A program made the translations under genes and the position numbers. From positions 9,672,001 to 9,736,000 of the forward strand of contig OY754475.1 in NCBI GenBank assembly GCA_963575645.1: a stretch of 64,000 nucleotides of DNA. The letters are read 5' to 3'. Shown in pieces: positions 48,001 to 54,946 of the stretch (positions are counted from its first letter, which is position 1; each line of letters starts with the position of its first letter). The DNA is from Xanthostigma xanthostigma (taxonomy: Eukaryota > Arthropoda > Insecta > Raphidioptera > Raphidiidae). A model generated the notes under the pieces. That model was not told the origin of the DNA. It was given only the letters and a program-made list of their open reading frames with translations, and did not search any database.

Positions 48001-51000
48001 AGTAGAACATCTCTTTAATAATAAAAAGATTAGAATAACAGCTGACATATCAGATGAAGACTTTGAAAACGATTTGATAACGCTATTCAAAGAATACATA
48101 GACCCGAACAGCACGTATGGAATCTATTTCAATTCTGCACCACAAGCACAATACTCACGTTTCATGACATTAATACAGAACACTTTTAAAAATACTTCTT
48201 ATCGTTTAAAACAAACCAACACCTTTTTACAGGATGTCTATGATACCGATGAACAAGAAAGTCTAATATCGATATATCATATATCCAAAACTAACCATCG
48301 TGGAATAACCGAAACGCGTTTACGTCTTTGCAAAATTTATTATTGGACAAAAATGCTAGACCATATCACTAGATTTATAAATAATTGCGTAATATGCCAA
48401 AGATGCAAATATGACAGAAAACCCATAAATCCCCCTTTAGAAATAACACCTACAACAACGAGACCATTTGAAATTATACACATAGATTTATTTTCATATC
48501 GTAAGGATAAATTTTTAACAATTGTAGATGCTTTCTCAAAATTCGCCTCAGCCTATTTTGTATCTAGCACTACTACAGTTTCGATAATAGATAAACTAAC
48601 TCAACATTTTTCTTTATTTCCAATTCCAAATACAATAATTTCCGATAATGAAGCTACGTTTACGAACTCATTATTTAAAGAATATTGTAGAACACACAGT
48701 ATTAACATACACCATACTACTGCTCTACACCCACAAAGTAATGGTTTAATTGAACGCCTACATTCGACACTTGTCGAACATCTCAGAATAATTAATTTGG
48801 AAAAGAAAATTTTAACCACAGAAAACCAAATGGCTTATGCTATCCTTGCTTACAACAATTCAATTCATTCAGCAACTAAATTCACACCTAAAGAACTAGT
48901 TTTTGGTCATATTGACAGGAAAGACTCATTAGAAATAGATTTTTCCCGTAGATACTACAACAACTATACAGAAAATCACAGACAGACAATAAAAGATTTG
49001 TATAAACATGTACACGAACAACTCACACAACAATTTAAAAACACAAACTCTCACTGCAACTTCGCTTAACACAAAGTTAATGAATAATTTTAAAGATGCT
49101 TTAGAAAACATAACCCATAACCAAATTCTGTTGGAAACACAAATCAATCTCTTAATTCAAAGAGCAGATGCCCATAAGAAACAAATGCTATTAGAATTTA
49201 TTAACAATCAATTAATGTATATTCACAACTTGTTAACTGATATAGAAACAGCACTAAGCTTTTCAAGACAAGGTACACTACATACCTCTGTCGTTCAACC
49301 ACAACAATTATACGATCTCTTGGTAAATCTTATTAAAGTATACGGTCCAGATCAGTTACCATTTTCGAGTGACGATTTATTAAGATACTATGAAATAATC
49401 AAAGTACATGTGTACATTCAAGATACTACAATCAATTTTATTTTGGATATACCTATTGTAAAAGTGAATACGTATAAATATTATTACCTGGTCCCTATTC
49501 CTAGTAAGAATAATACCATGATCCACTACCCAAAACCTTATGTACTAATTCATGGACGAAACACATGGTACAGCGACGACGCATGCCAGCGTTTTGGACC
49601 AACCTATATATGCAGCCGAAAATTACAAGAAGCTATCAAAGAAGATTGCATCAGTCAGCTGATCAACAAACAAAAGATCACCTGCCATTTAGTTAAGAAT
49701 AATAATAATTTAGCTATAAGCAAAATTGAACAAATTGACCAAATGCATTACTTAATCATTCCTTCTGAAACACTCCCAATCGATAGTAATTGCAAAAATA
49801 ATAATTTTATAAAATATCCATCTTTACTGGAGCTACCAAAGAATTGCTTCCTTACAATAAAAGGATTAACATTTATTAATTCTAATACGAATAAAATAAA
49901 GAACGAAATAATACTGCCAAATTTAATTTTTCCAAACTCAACAATAACAAACCAAGTCAATTTAAATAAAATCAATTTAGTAGATGTTTACAAAAATTTG
50001 CAACAATTAGAAATAAATCATCATGTTCCGATTATTGAAACAGTCAATAAATATTCATTTATCCCAGTTTATTTAATTATAATTATTTTGACTATCGCAA
50101 TTGGTTTGTATTATTATTATAAAAAAAGAACGGCAAAAGCAATTTCTATAGAAACGTTGAAATTGAGACTTAACGACCTCATTTCATCACAAGAAGCTGA
50201 GACAGCTTCTTCTTAAGGAGGGAGTTGTTATATGAATAGCTATGACTTTATCATAAAGATAAGCCCACGCCATCCGGTGGTTGGATGCACTCGGATGAGC
50301 TAAGAATCAGTTAGAATAATGAATTATTAATTAGAGCTTCTAAGAGGAACAGCCAATGAATATGGTTGCCCATTAGAAATTAGTATTAAACTTATAATTA
50401 AGATAATGTATTAAAACTTTACAATAAATATAATAAACGTAAAACCAATATAAAATTTAATTCTTTTTAAAAACTAAATATTCTGAACTCAGAATATAAC
50501 TTGCAGTTTTTATGCAACATTCGATATATCGACGAAACGCACAACTTCGAAAGTATCTACTTACAAGTAATGGTTTGCGGAAGATCCCAGTAATAAAATT
50601 GATATCAGTCCGAATAAATAGCTATGGTTGTTCCAATAAGATTTTTCGATCAATAGTAAATACCAATAGCAAATTGAAAATATAAGCGAACTCAAATGAA
50701 ACTTATATCCTAACGCAATTCCGAACGCTCCTGAAAAAAACATCGGTTAGAATTAACAGATAAATTTCCGATTTGAAGACACGCCCGATTTGGACCAAAG
50801 TGTGACATTTTCTTTGCGATTTTGCTGTGAATGAATAGGTATTTTTGATGAATTTAGAATTGTTCACGATTTTTAAGAATATTTAAAGATCTTTAAGCAG
50901 TGCTATGTCTGTAAGAAATCACAAAATAATTATCCTAATCTGTCTTTTCACCGGTAAATAAATAAGACACTACACCTCAGGTCTAGAATATGTTTTTGAC

Positions 51001-53176
51001 AACATTTTTATCAGTTAAATTGTATTAAACAGATCTTAAATATATTTTTATCAACAATATAAGATTTATAAACCTCATTCATGGTCGTTTTAAGGTTTTT
51101 TATGACAAAATTTTCTGTAAAAAATCCAAAATCATTAGGAGATTTATAAAGTTAAAAATTAAAAAAAACTTTTACATGTAGTCTTATGGAAATAACCAAA
51201 TAATGTCAGCAGTTTCGAAAACTATGTAAAGCATCGATGTCTTACGCATATTTTAATATTTTTTCCAATTTATTTAGGAGACTTTTAATCATTAAAAAAA
51301 ATTATTAAACCTTAGCACTTTTCGATTATGGACTTTTATTCTTGACTATTTTAACAATTTTAACTGAATTTTCAACTTTTTAATGATTTAATTTTTATTA
51401 CTTCTAATTTCTTTTTTTATTATTTACTGAAAAAAATATGTAAAATACAGATATTTGCATAAATTATTTTTTTTAACCTAACTTTGTACAAAAAATTCAA
51501 AAGTTAGTTTATTAAGTAAAATACTGAAATGATTAATTAATATTAAAAATATATTTATTTATGCCTTTATGACAATAATTTATTAGTATCATCGACTTAT
51601 AACCTTTTGTAAAAATTTATTGTGGAAAAGTTCCCATTTAGAATTCGACTTACTTTTGATTGGGACTGAAACGGATCATTAATATCGTTCAAAACTGCAC
51701 ACCTATATGTTATTTTAAAAAGAGACGAGCGCTTCTCTATCATATTGATGTTGTCATCACAACATTGTACAAATTAATACAAGGAATGCTAGGTCCATTT
51801 ATATATTTGACGTCTTTGGTACTATACAATTAAAAATAGCTAGAAAAAATCGAAGACTCTTGAAAATACGATTTTAGTTATCGTACCACTTACCTAACCA
51901 CATCACTCCGTAAACTAGCCCCATGTAGGGTAAAGGCATTGGACGAATAAATGAAAATAATGGGAAATGACAGTCTCTTGTTTCGCCCCATCGCAGATCT
52001 AACTCGGCACCTCCTCTTTCTTCTGGTAAATCAAGAATCATTAACAGCCCTGCAACAATAGCCGATCGACTATTAGCTAATTTAATATTCTCGGAACCAG
52101 TAACAAAAAATAGTAAAGTTACAAAATATGTCAAAAAATTCGATTAAGCAATGACTTTAGATTGTGATCATCTAATAACAGTTTTTATACATTCTGGAAC
52201 AATCTAATGTCGGTGTGAAACTCCCTGTCATCTAGAACAGTTTAGATTGTACCTACAGAAAAACAAATAAATGATCTAGATAGAAAAAGTCGCATCGCAA
52301 GCAGAATTTTGATCAAAATGCGTAGAAAAAGAGTTTGTTTGTTGGTGTAGTTGAACGCGCTAATCTCAGGAACTACTGGTTCAAATTGATTTTTTTTTGT
52401 TGGATAGCCCAATTATCGAGGAAGGCTATAGGCTATATAATATCACGCTACGACCAATAGGAGCGGAGCATCAATGAAAAATGTTGCGAAATGTAACTCA
52501 AAATGTGTCCGTCCGAAAAAAAAACTTTTGAACGGTAACTCCGATCATAATGAAATTTGGACACAACATTAATCTCGGTAACCTAAGATGAACGTGCGTA
52601 CTCATGTTCCCCCCCCCCATTCGTTCTTTTGCACCCGGATGAAACCGGGCGGAACCACTATCGCCTATAAAACAGCTGGTTTTCACTTCATTTTCAAAAA
52701 TTTTGACAGTTCTCTTTTGAGCTAACGTTGCTTTTAATAGTAGGTTATACAAAAACAATAAACAAACAGTGACACCTATACTTTGGAATTGAAACAATGC
52801 ATTCAGTTTTGTTTTAGTTTACCACACGAGTGCGTAATGGATCATTTTACATGCGTGTAAAGCAGCTCTTTTATAGATAGTAATGCAAAAAAAATATTAC
52901 ACAATCTATAATAATTCTTCGCCTTCCTTTTAGTATACCATTAATTGTTAACAGAAATTTCTATACATATTATCGGCTACGGGTAGACTTACCGAACAAA
53001 AATCGTGTCAGACCCAAACTTGAGGGGTCGGTCCCTTTAAACATTGCTCTCACCAAAGTATCCAACGATTTTAAATAACTTAATTTAAGTCCGTTTGTGT
53101 TCACAAATCTCGGAAACCATCGAACGTTTCCTTCATAACTACATTTTGAAGCAGATTTTTTTGTAGCTACGTCCAT
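35634..53176 (-). CDS. GGCX: Vitamin K-dependent gamma-glutamyl carboxylase, nine coding exons
   Basis: Integral ER membrane enzyme that oxidises vitamin K hydroquinone to the epoxide while converting glutamate to gamma-carboxyglutamate in client proteins. Exons: 53176-52993, 52049-51894, 50730-50565, 42246-42061, 41873-41710, 40070-39796, 39004-38867, 37759-37396, 36064-35634. All introns are GT-AG and the phases match, giving 2,064 nt (687 codons plus stop), near the Drosophila GC length and somewhat shorter than the human protein of about 758. Seen: LPEERGGAELDLRW; NNHSYLFG; ANHYL; AGLKKTDMEWLEGYS, where K206-K207 aligns with the human catalytic Lys218 region; [37 protein letters not shown]. 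C88 and C442 align with the human Cys99-Cys450 disulfide pair. The start ATG lies 4 nt after a good 3' splice site (TTTGTGCTTTCAG), so a 5' UTR exon lies upstream; GACTTAT|GTAAGC at 53,613 is one candidate donor. No frameshift or stop, so probably functional. Confidence 0.95.
36175..36475 (+). repeat. Dispersed repeat Q, copy 2, in GGCX intron 8
   Basis: Inverted relative of 34,790-35,060, ending in a GC-rich tail (GCCACCCGGGGCGGGTGCCC). Confidence 0.55.
36519..37284 (+). mobile_element. Helitron-like element in GGCX intron 8
   Basis: Starts A|TCTATATACTAATATTATAA (with the terminus duplicated just upstream) and ends GACCGGGCTACTAG|T. The middle holds two or three direct copies of a unit with AAATTCATATTTAGGC and AAGAAATAAAGAATTACGTG. 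The minus-strand ORFs at 36,533-36,889 and 37,153-37,449 come from this repeat. It is sense-neutral to GGCX and lies between good splice sites. Confidence 0.65.
37396..37759 (-). CDS. GGCX: GGCX coding exon 8
   Basis: Acceptor ACATTTCAG|G, donor CCAG|GTAAAT. Encodes the start of the lumenal C-terminal part: RWTKHGDMIYQYVHC (C442), VYIDVWCSLNGRFQQR, WSPF and FVADFPG. Confidence 0.94.
37760..38866 (-). other. GGCX intron 7
   Basis: GTATGA...TTTCAG boundaries. A+T-rich with a poly-A tract near 38,300; the ORFs at 38,107-38,405 on both strands are unsupported. No recognised element. Confidence 0.6.
38867..39004 (-). CDS. GGCX: GGCX coding exon 7
   Basis: Acceptor TTTCCGTAG|G, donor GCTTGG|GTATGA, 46 codons, phase 0 at both ends. 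Contains [20 protein letters not shown], the best-conserved block of the family, and LDPGAW. Confidence 0.94.
39005..39795 (-). other. GGCX intron 6
   Basis: No recognised mobile element; short ORFs on the plus strand (39,036-39,266) are unsupported. Confidence 0.55.
39796..40070 (-). CDS. GGCX: GGCX coding exon 6
   Basis: Acceptor TTAACTTCAG|GA, donor ACCAAG|GTATAA. Encodes MFPYVCLATMPLFCSVSWPR through LPYSHFITK. A Helitron begins only 71 bases upstream of its acceptor. Confidence 0.94.
40141..40737 (+). mobile_element. Non-autonomous Helitron, copy 2 (family H2), in GGCX intron 5
   Basis: A|TCATATATATTAATACGC at the start; GTGCGAATAATTCGCAC hairpin then AGGTCACACTGG|T at the end. Inverted sister of 31,626-32,215; the two differ by few substitutions and small indels, mainly in the middle. 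ORFs on both strands are shared artefacts of the element. Confidence 0.75.
40738..41709 (-). other. Rest of GGCX intron 5
   Basis: Contains an imperfect inverted repeat around GTGATTACAAAGT (41,031-41,065 and 41,150-41,183) and an AAT-rich microsatellite near 41,240. No gene. Confidence 0.5.
41710..41873 (-). CDS. GGCX: GGCX coding exon 5
   Basis: Acceptor TTTGTAG|A, donor ATCG|GTAAGT. No long ORF marks it, but the translation IFLTTEQIDFLIVHWFG and FHFMNSRLFSIG aligns with the family between exons 4 and 6 and completes both codons. 164 nt. Confidence 0.9.
42061..42246 (-). CDS. GGCX: GGCX coding exon 4 (catalytic lysine)
   Basis: Acceptor GTGTTATAG|A, donor TTCAA|GTTAGT (less usual than GTAAGT but the only one keeping frame and homology). 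Contains SIDGLLDE, VPYWNY and AGLKKTDMEWLEGYS with K206-K207. Confidence 0.92.
42933..43492. mobile_element. hAT MITE in GGCX intron 3
   Basis: Begins TAGAGATGGGATAAACGGG and ends GAGTTACCCAACCATA, flanked by GATCATAC (42,925-42,932) and GATCATAT (43,493-43,500), an 8-bp duplication with one change. The subterminal regions are dense in GAGCCGGCTC-type repeats, the same design as the other hAT MITEs here. Confidence 0.7.
43557..43832 (+). repeat. 5' LTR
   Basis: Starts TGTTATATGAATAGC, ends CAGAATATAACT. Contains AATAAA near 43,764 as a likely poly(A) signal. By eye no difference from 50,226-50,501. Confidence 0.95.
43832..43845 (+). other. Primer binding site, tRNA-Ser type
   Basis: TGGCGCAGTCGGC at the LTR edge, the sequence used by 17.6/297/ZAM-like elements that prime from tRNA-Ser. 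The first T overlaps the LTR end. Confidence 0.75.
44183..44203 (+). other. Leader uORF spanning a splice-donor consensus
   Basis: ATG-CTA-CTA-CGA-ACA-ATG-TAA: a six-codon upstream ORF whose last ATG and stop contain GTAAGT (44,200-44,205). In errantiviruses a leader donor is used to make the spliced env RNA, so this may be that donor and may supply the env start codon; that is inference. Confidence 0.35.
44334..45578 (+). CDS. gag: Errantivirus Gag
   Basis: 414 codons. The N-terminal 220 residues have the retrotransposon-gag helical region (PEFTGDNVIQLHRFL, then RQGQTYLQFLEQIE), followed by a long Gln/Asn/Pro-rich basic tail and an acidic C-terminus. No CCHC zinc knuckle, which is usual for errantiviruses. 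The ATG follows a 500-nt leader. It ends in TAA at 45,576-45,578 and overlaps the open pol frame from 45,539. Forms the intracellular capsid. No break seen. Confidence 0.92.
   Translation: MSNNSNINLSDLIEVLGNLESLENPTRIQNTMAPPNFDLNLLKIIPEFTGDNVIQLHRFLNLSEKLLATYGDTTNVLNFQNEIIFHGIISRVTGKAARCLNINPVSNWVDLKETLILNFGDKRDKTDLVFQLLNIRHRQGQTYLQFLEQIESHLEILTQYITLHHNVKTERELLIAEYTNLALATLLKYIQEPMANYLRNQKPTTLAEAKNIIFTQSQNIGHYPTQQNIQQRKQQNTNYSPRTNYNDSNTPTHSASHNPTQRQTFPSQPITNINQRPINQKYPTNRQVFGTQNQNVFRPQQNRVLEKPTPMSTTSTIPQRKNFIPNQNFRYNQPYQTRSNEPPKFVSQELFNAETCDLTPTNEEPYPNLPINDTPTLYNGTYNENLCYDDTNPDFNESNDSDFLDEILNKNNDT
45539..45545 (+). promoter_or_regulatory. -1 ribosomal frameshift site T TTT TTA
   Basis: A perfect X-XXY-YYZ heptamer in the gag frame (codons GAT TTT TTA) at the very start of the 40-nt window where pol is open in the -1 frame (an in-frame TGA at 45,536 closes it upstream). 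No second perfect heptamer occurs in the overlap. Confidence 0.75.
45545..49069 (+). CDS. pol: Errantivirus Pol (PR-RT-RNase H-IN)
   Basis: Expressed by -1 frameshift; the first ATG in frame is at 45,647 and residues are numbered from it. Aspartic protease DTGS (D6); reverse transcriptase with FTTLDLTQGFHQI and YMDD (418-421); RNase H TDASNFAIGAVLS (D567) and TDHKPL; integrase zinc finger H878-X5-H884...C914-X2-C917; catalytic core D947, D1000, E1036 with exactly 35 residues between the last two. Makes cDNA and integrates it in the nucleus. The C-terminus after the core is short (about 100 residues) and stops at 49,067-49,069, lacking the longer tail of related elements. No internal stop or frameshift. 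Confidence 0.95.
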   Translation, partial: RRNPEQKQRHINTPINTFLTHDNELGYIQIANPKMKILIDTGSTRSFIKNKVTQNYFKNLITPHTTLVTGINGTTTTQGKITIPAFSEFKSNLKLDFHILDFHPIYDALLGLDNIRLLNLIIDLKNNLLINGTNEIPLCYLKTGHDINFQTTIPAFTSKKVKIPVNIQNGDILIDEQKYPVINLPNSITRSENGFATVELTNNTDKPRILKLLKPISAHPFSNELFETYHINHMSYKNKRLETQNLLRTNHLNPEEKDKIIDLCTKYFNIFHKEGQDLTFTNQIKHEIKTKDEIPIFTKSYRYPYVHKAEVQKQIQNLLDQGIIRPSYSPWSSPIWIVPKKLDASGRPKWRMVIDFRKLNDKTIDDKYPLPNIDDILDRLGRCTYFTTLDLTQGFHQIEVSETDIPKTAFSTEHGHYEYTRLPFGLKNGPSSFQRVMDNVLRGLQNSCCLVYMDDIIIFSASLDEHLSDLQKVFQRLNEANLKIQLDKSEFLTKEVAFLGHIITPAGIKPNPDKIEAILKFPIPRCQKEIKSFLGLIGYYRKFIKDFAKITKPLTSCLKKDSKIIHTTEFVNCFENCKTLLTNEPLLQYPDFSKPFLITTDASNFAIGAVLSQGPIGSDKPISYISRTLNSHEQNYSTVEKELLAIVWSVNKFRPYVFGRKFTLVTDHKPLQYLFNLKDPNSKLIRWRLKLLEYDYEIVYKKGKMNCNADALSRIEIHTKETDDLVIDTLSLIPNPGDSNLSQEELSEILNDLDDIIAKQTEIIPNPDSENNNPDPNETVHSNANEDLILEIPIGERALNYFAKQIIINFVNPKLNKPKVEHLFNNKKIRITADISDEDFENDLITLFKEYIDPNSTYGIYFNSAPQAQYSRFMTLIQNTFKNTSYRLKQTNTFLQDVYDTDEQESLISIYHISKTNHRGITETRLRLCKIYYWTKMLDHITRFINNCVICQRCKYDRKPINPPLEITPTTTRPFEIIHIDLFSYRKDKFLTIVDAFSKFASAYFVSSTTTVSIIDKLTQHFSLFPIPNTIISDNEATFTNSLFKEYCRTHSINIHHTTALHPQSNGLIERLHSTLVEHLRIINLEKKILTTENQMAYAILAYNNSIHSATKFTPKELVFGHIDRKDSLEIDFSRRYYNNYTENHRQTIKDLYKHVHEQLTQQFKNTNSHCNFA
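49080..50216 (+). CDS. env: Env-like glycoprotein, N-terminally short
   Basis: 378 codons from the ATG 11 nt after the pol stop (the frame is open back to 49,008). It resembles the membrane-anchored fusion subunit of errantivirus Env: a Gln/Asn/Leu-rich helical start, DIETALSFSRQGTLHTS, LPFSS, and Cys residues in the middle; a C-terminal transmembrane segment at about codons 327-347 (VYLIIIILTIAIGLYYYY) and a basic cytosolic tail. There is no signal peptide, no furin-type cleavage site and no fusion-peptide region, which normally precede this part. Either an internal deletion removed the pol tail and the Env N-terminus, or a spliced leader adds something upstream. Described only; function as an entry protein is doubtful. 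Confidence 0.8.
   Translation: MNNFKDALENITHNQILLETQINLLIQRADAHKKQMLLEFINNQLMYIHNLLTDIETALSFSRQGTLHTSVVQPQQLYDLLVNLIKVYGPDQLPFSSDDLLRYYEIIKVHVYIQDTTINFILDIPIVKVNTYKYYYLVPIPSKNNTMIHYPKPYVLIHGRNTWYSDDACQRFGPTYICSRKLQEAIKEDCISQLINKQKITCHLVKNNNNLAISKIEQIDQMHYLIIPSETLPIDSNCKNNNFIKYPSLLELPKNCFLTIKGLTFINSNTNKIKNEIILPNLIFPNSTITNQVNLNKINLVDVYKNLQQLEINHHVPIIETVNKYSFIPVYLIIIILTIAIGLYYYYKKRTAKAISIETLKLRLNDLISSQEAETASS
50215..50224 (+). other. Polypurine tract
   Basis: AAGGAGGGAG directly before the 3' LTR, overlapping the env stop codon; primes plus-strand DNA. Confidence 0.8.
50226..50501 (+). repeat. 3' LTR
   Basis: 276 bp, same sequence as the 5' LTR by eye, followed by the TGCA duplication. Ends 63 bases from GGCX exon 3. 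Confidence 0.95.
50565..50730 (-). CDS. GGCX: GGCX coding exon 3
   Basis: Acceptor TTTTTTTTCAG|GA, donor TT|GTAAGT. Encodes membrane segments with SYWNNHSYLFG and ANHY(L). Position 169, split over intron 3 (TT|A), is Leu where the human enzyme has Trp. The intron downstream (3) holds the errantivirus. Confidence 0.93.
50731..51893 (-). other. GGCX intron 2
   Basis: 1.2 kb of A+T-rich sequence; no recognised element or extra exon. Confidence 0.5.
51894..52049 (-). CDS. GGCX: GGCX coding exon 2
   Basis: Acceptor TTGTTGCAG|GG, donor TTAG|GTAAGT, phase 1 at both ends, 52 codons. Contains LLMILDLPEERGG and C88 (TRDCHFPL), equivalent to human Cys99 of the interchain-like disulfide. Confidence 0.93.
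52145..52660 (+). repeat. Repeat fragments in GGCX intron 1
   Basis: 52,145-52,335 is part of MITE M2 (ATGACTTTAGATTGTGATCAT, AACTCCCTGTCATCTAGAAC, ATCAAAATGCGTAGAAAAA). 52,340-52,660 is a Helitron-like stretch ending in GCACCCGGATGAAACCGGGC, similar in design to 755-1,166. The minus ORF at 52,498-52,797 overlaps it and is unsupported. Confidence 0.5.
52993..53176 (-). CDS. GGCX: GGCX coding exon 1
   Basis: Codons 1-61 plus one base, ATG at 53,174-53,176, donor CG|GTAAGT. Encodes the cytosolic N-terminus and the start of the first membrane segment (DPSSLGLTRFLFG). An in-frame ATG at 53,209 is less likely because it lies inside the polypyrimidine tract of the acceptor. Confidence 0.9.
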
Positions 53177-53179
53177 TTT

Positions 53180-53792
53180 ACTGAAAGCACAAATAATAAA
53201 ATAAAACATAAGTTAACGTACAGTTCAAAAAAAAGTTTTTTTGGAAAAAAAATCCAGAGATAATAATAATAAATGTCGATAATTATTAATTTCACAAGCT
53301 ATTAATAATAATTAATTATATACACATTTCAATAATAACTAGATTATGAATATACAATGTGTTTATCTTCTATAAACATTAAACAAATAATGCTATTTTT
53401 GAAATAAAAAATTCAATTGTTTTATAATATGCAGTTGGCAACTGTCTTTTGTTTTTGATTAGCTATTAGCAGCACCCGTATTAAACGGTAGGTAAAGTAC
53501 GTGTTAATTATATTAATTAAATATACTGTGATGTTTACCTAATCGATTGACGTTTTTTTTATCTACCCGATAACTAACTAACCTATAACTTAACACTAAC
53601 GTAGCACGCTTACATAAGTCGCATTCGCAACTCGTGTCAAACACATTTATTTGTCTTCCAGAATCGGTTATCTGGCGTAACTATGGTGACGACGCAAAGC
53701 GCCGGGACGCTTTGCACACTGTCAGATGGTAGTGTGCTTTGACTAGGAGCCAAAGACATTATTTCTTGGGTCATACGGCAGATTTAGACTGG
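53180..53792 (-). other. Region 5' of the GGCX start
   Basis: Begins with the acceptor of a 5' UTR intron. The most GC-rich piece (about 53,680-53,720) and GACTTAT|GTAAGC at 53,613 make this a candidate for the first noncoding exon and promoter, but no TATA box or clear initiator is visible. Confidence 0.3.
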
Positions 53793-53885
53793 GTTGCAGA
53801 AAGGATTGTCAAAAAAATTTGATTTTACAATGACCTTAGATTGTGATCATATAATTAAAGTTTCCAACAATCTAGAGCAGTCTAA

Positions 53886-54673
53886 TAGGCCCCACTCACG
53901 ATCAAACTTCATGCCACAGTTCAGTGTTCAGTGAAGTTGGACAGATTAATCGAAAGACTGACTGGCACCACACACAGTTCATGCAAACTGCTCAGTTTTT
54001 TAAATTTTTTGTGTTCAGTTTGGTTCAGTTGTTGGCATACACTCGTCGAGTATAGATACATAAGATATATTATATTATATACACACTATAATATTATACT
54101 ATAGAGTATAGTTCATTAATAAGAACTAAATGAGTAATTTAAATGGTGAGGATTGGCTGTTCATAGCTATGGGATTGTATTTAAAACAGAGAAATAAGAA
54201 AAGAAAAGAAGAATATGGGTGAAAAATTGGTTAGAAATGCGTGATTCAAGAAGTCATGTTTATTTGATTAATGAATTACATCTTGAGCCGCTTGATTGCA
54301 ATAATTATTTACGAATGAATGAATTAACTTACAATTATTTACTGGAATTAGTTACCCTATTTATTAAGAACCAGGACACAAATATGTGAAAATCTATTTC
54401 TGCACAAGAAAGGCAGCAACATTGAGATTTTTGGCTTCTGGTTGTACAAAACACAGAACTCCAAAAACTGAACTGAAAAACACCCACACACACAACAGTT
54501 TACTTGAACACTGAACACTGAAGTCGTTCAAAAATCAAGATGCATTTGATGAGTTCATGCTTGACTTCAGTGTTGGTTTCAGTGTTTATTTGTCCCACAC
54601 ACTATCATGCTTCACTGAACTATAAGTTTGAACACTGAACTGTTGCATGAAGTGTGATCGTGAGTGGGGCCTA
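53886..54673 (+). mobile_element. PIF/Harbinger element, internally deleted
   Basis: Ends TAGGCCCCACTCACGATC and GATCGTGAGTGGGGCCTA with TAA on both sides (53,883-53,885 and 54,674-54,676), the 3-bp target typical of PIF/Harbinger. Long subterminal repeats of the CAGTTCAGTGTTCA type. Contains the N-terminal part of a broken transposase, so it derives by deletion from an autonomous element. Confidence 0.85.
54130..54442 (+). pseudogene. Harbinger transposase fragment
   Basis: After an ATG at 54,130 the reading frame must shift at the GAAGAATATGG run to continue as RRIWVKNWLEMRD, HLEPLDCNNYLRM and KNQDTNM, the conserved N-terminal block of HARBI1-like nucleases; then a TGA replaces an Arg codon before SISAQERQQ, and a second shift is needed for TLRFLASG. 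The DDE catalytic part is gone. Two shifts and a stop make it non-functional. Confidence 0.8.
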
Positions 54674-54946
54674 TAATGTCATATTCAAACTCCGTGTTAT
54701 CTAGTACAGACTGCAAAAATCTACATAGAAAAAGTTTTTCAAGCTAAATTTTGATCAAAATGCGTAGAAAAAATATGTCGTTCCGAAGTAAAAAATACAC
54801 AGAAAACTATGTTAAATAGTTTCAATCGATCAATTATTTTTTGAGTAGAATCAATTGAAAATTCCACAATGCTTTTTTATGGAGAAAATGTGTGGTCACA
54901 ATCTAAGGTTATTGTCAAATTAGATTTTTTGACAATCCAGCAATAG

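Larger units (their letters stand above)
43553..50505 (+). mobile_element. Errantivirus-type Ty3/gypsy LTR retrotransposon
   Basis: Complete element with TGCA target duplications (43,553-43,556 and 50,502-50,505), 276-bp LTRs that read identical, a tRNA-Ser-type primer site, gag, pol by -1 frameshift, an env-like ORF and a polypurine tract. Order PR-RT-RNase H-IN followed by env defines the gypsy/errantivirus layout of insects. Identical LTRs mean a very recent insertion. It lies antisense to GGCX within intron 3. The env region is short, so its ability to form infectious particles is doubtful. Confidence 0.95.
53793..54946. mobile_element. MITE family M2, copy B, interrupted by Harbinger
   Basis: Left end TTGCAGAAAGGATTGTC and ACCTTAGATTGTGATCA; right end in reverse complement TTGCTGGATTGTCAAAAAA and ACCTTAGATTGTGACCA. 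The inner 788 bp is a separate element. Removing it leaves about 360 bp. Confidence 0.7.

Noticed and set aside
45991..49147. Antisense ORFs across pol and env
   Set aside because: Shadows of the coding strand without motifs.
53176..53209. Upstream in-frame ATG (MFYFIICAFSKM) as GGCX start
   Set aside because: It overlaps the pyrimidine tract of a 3' splice site; the ATG at 53,176 follows the AG by 4 nt.
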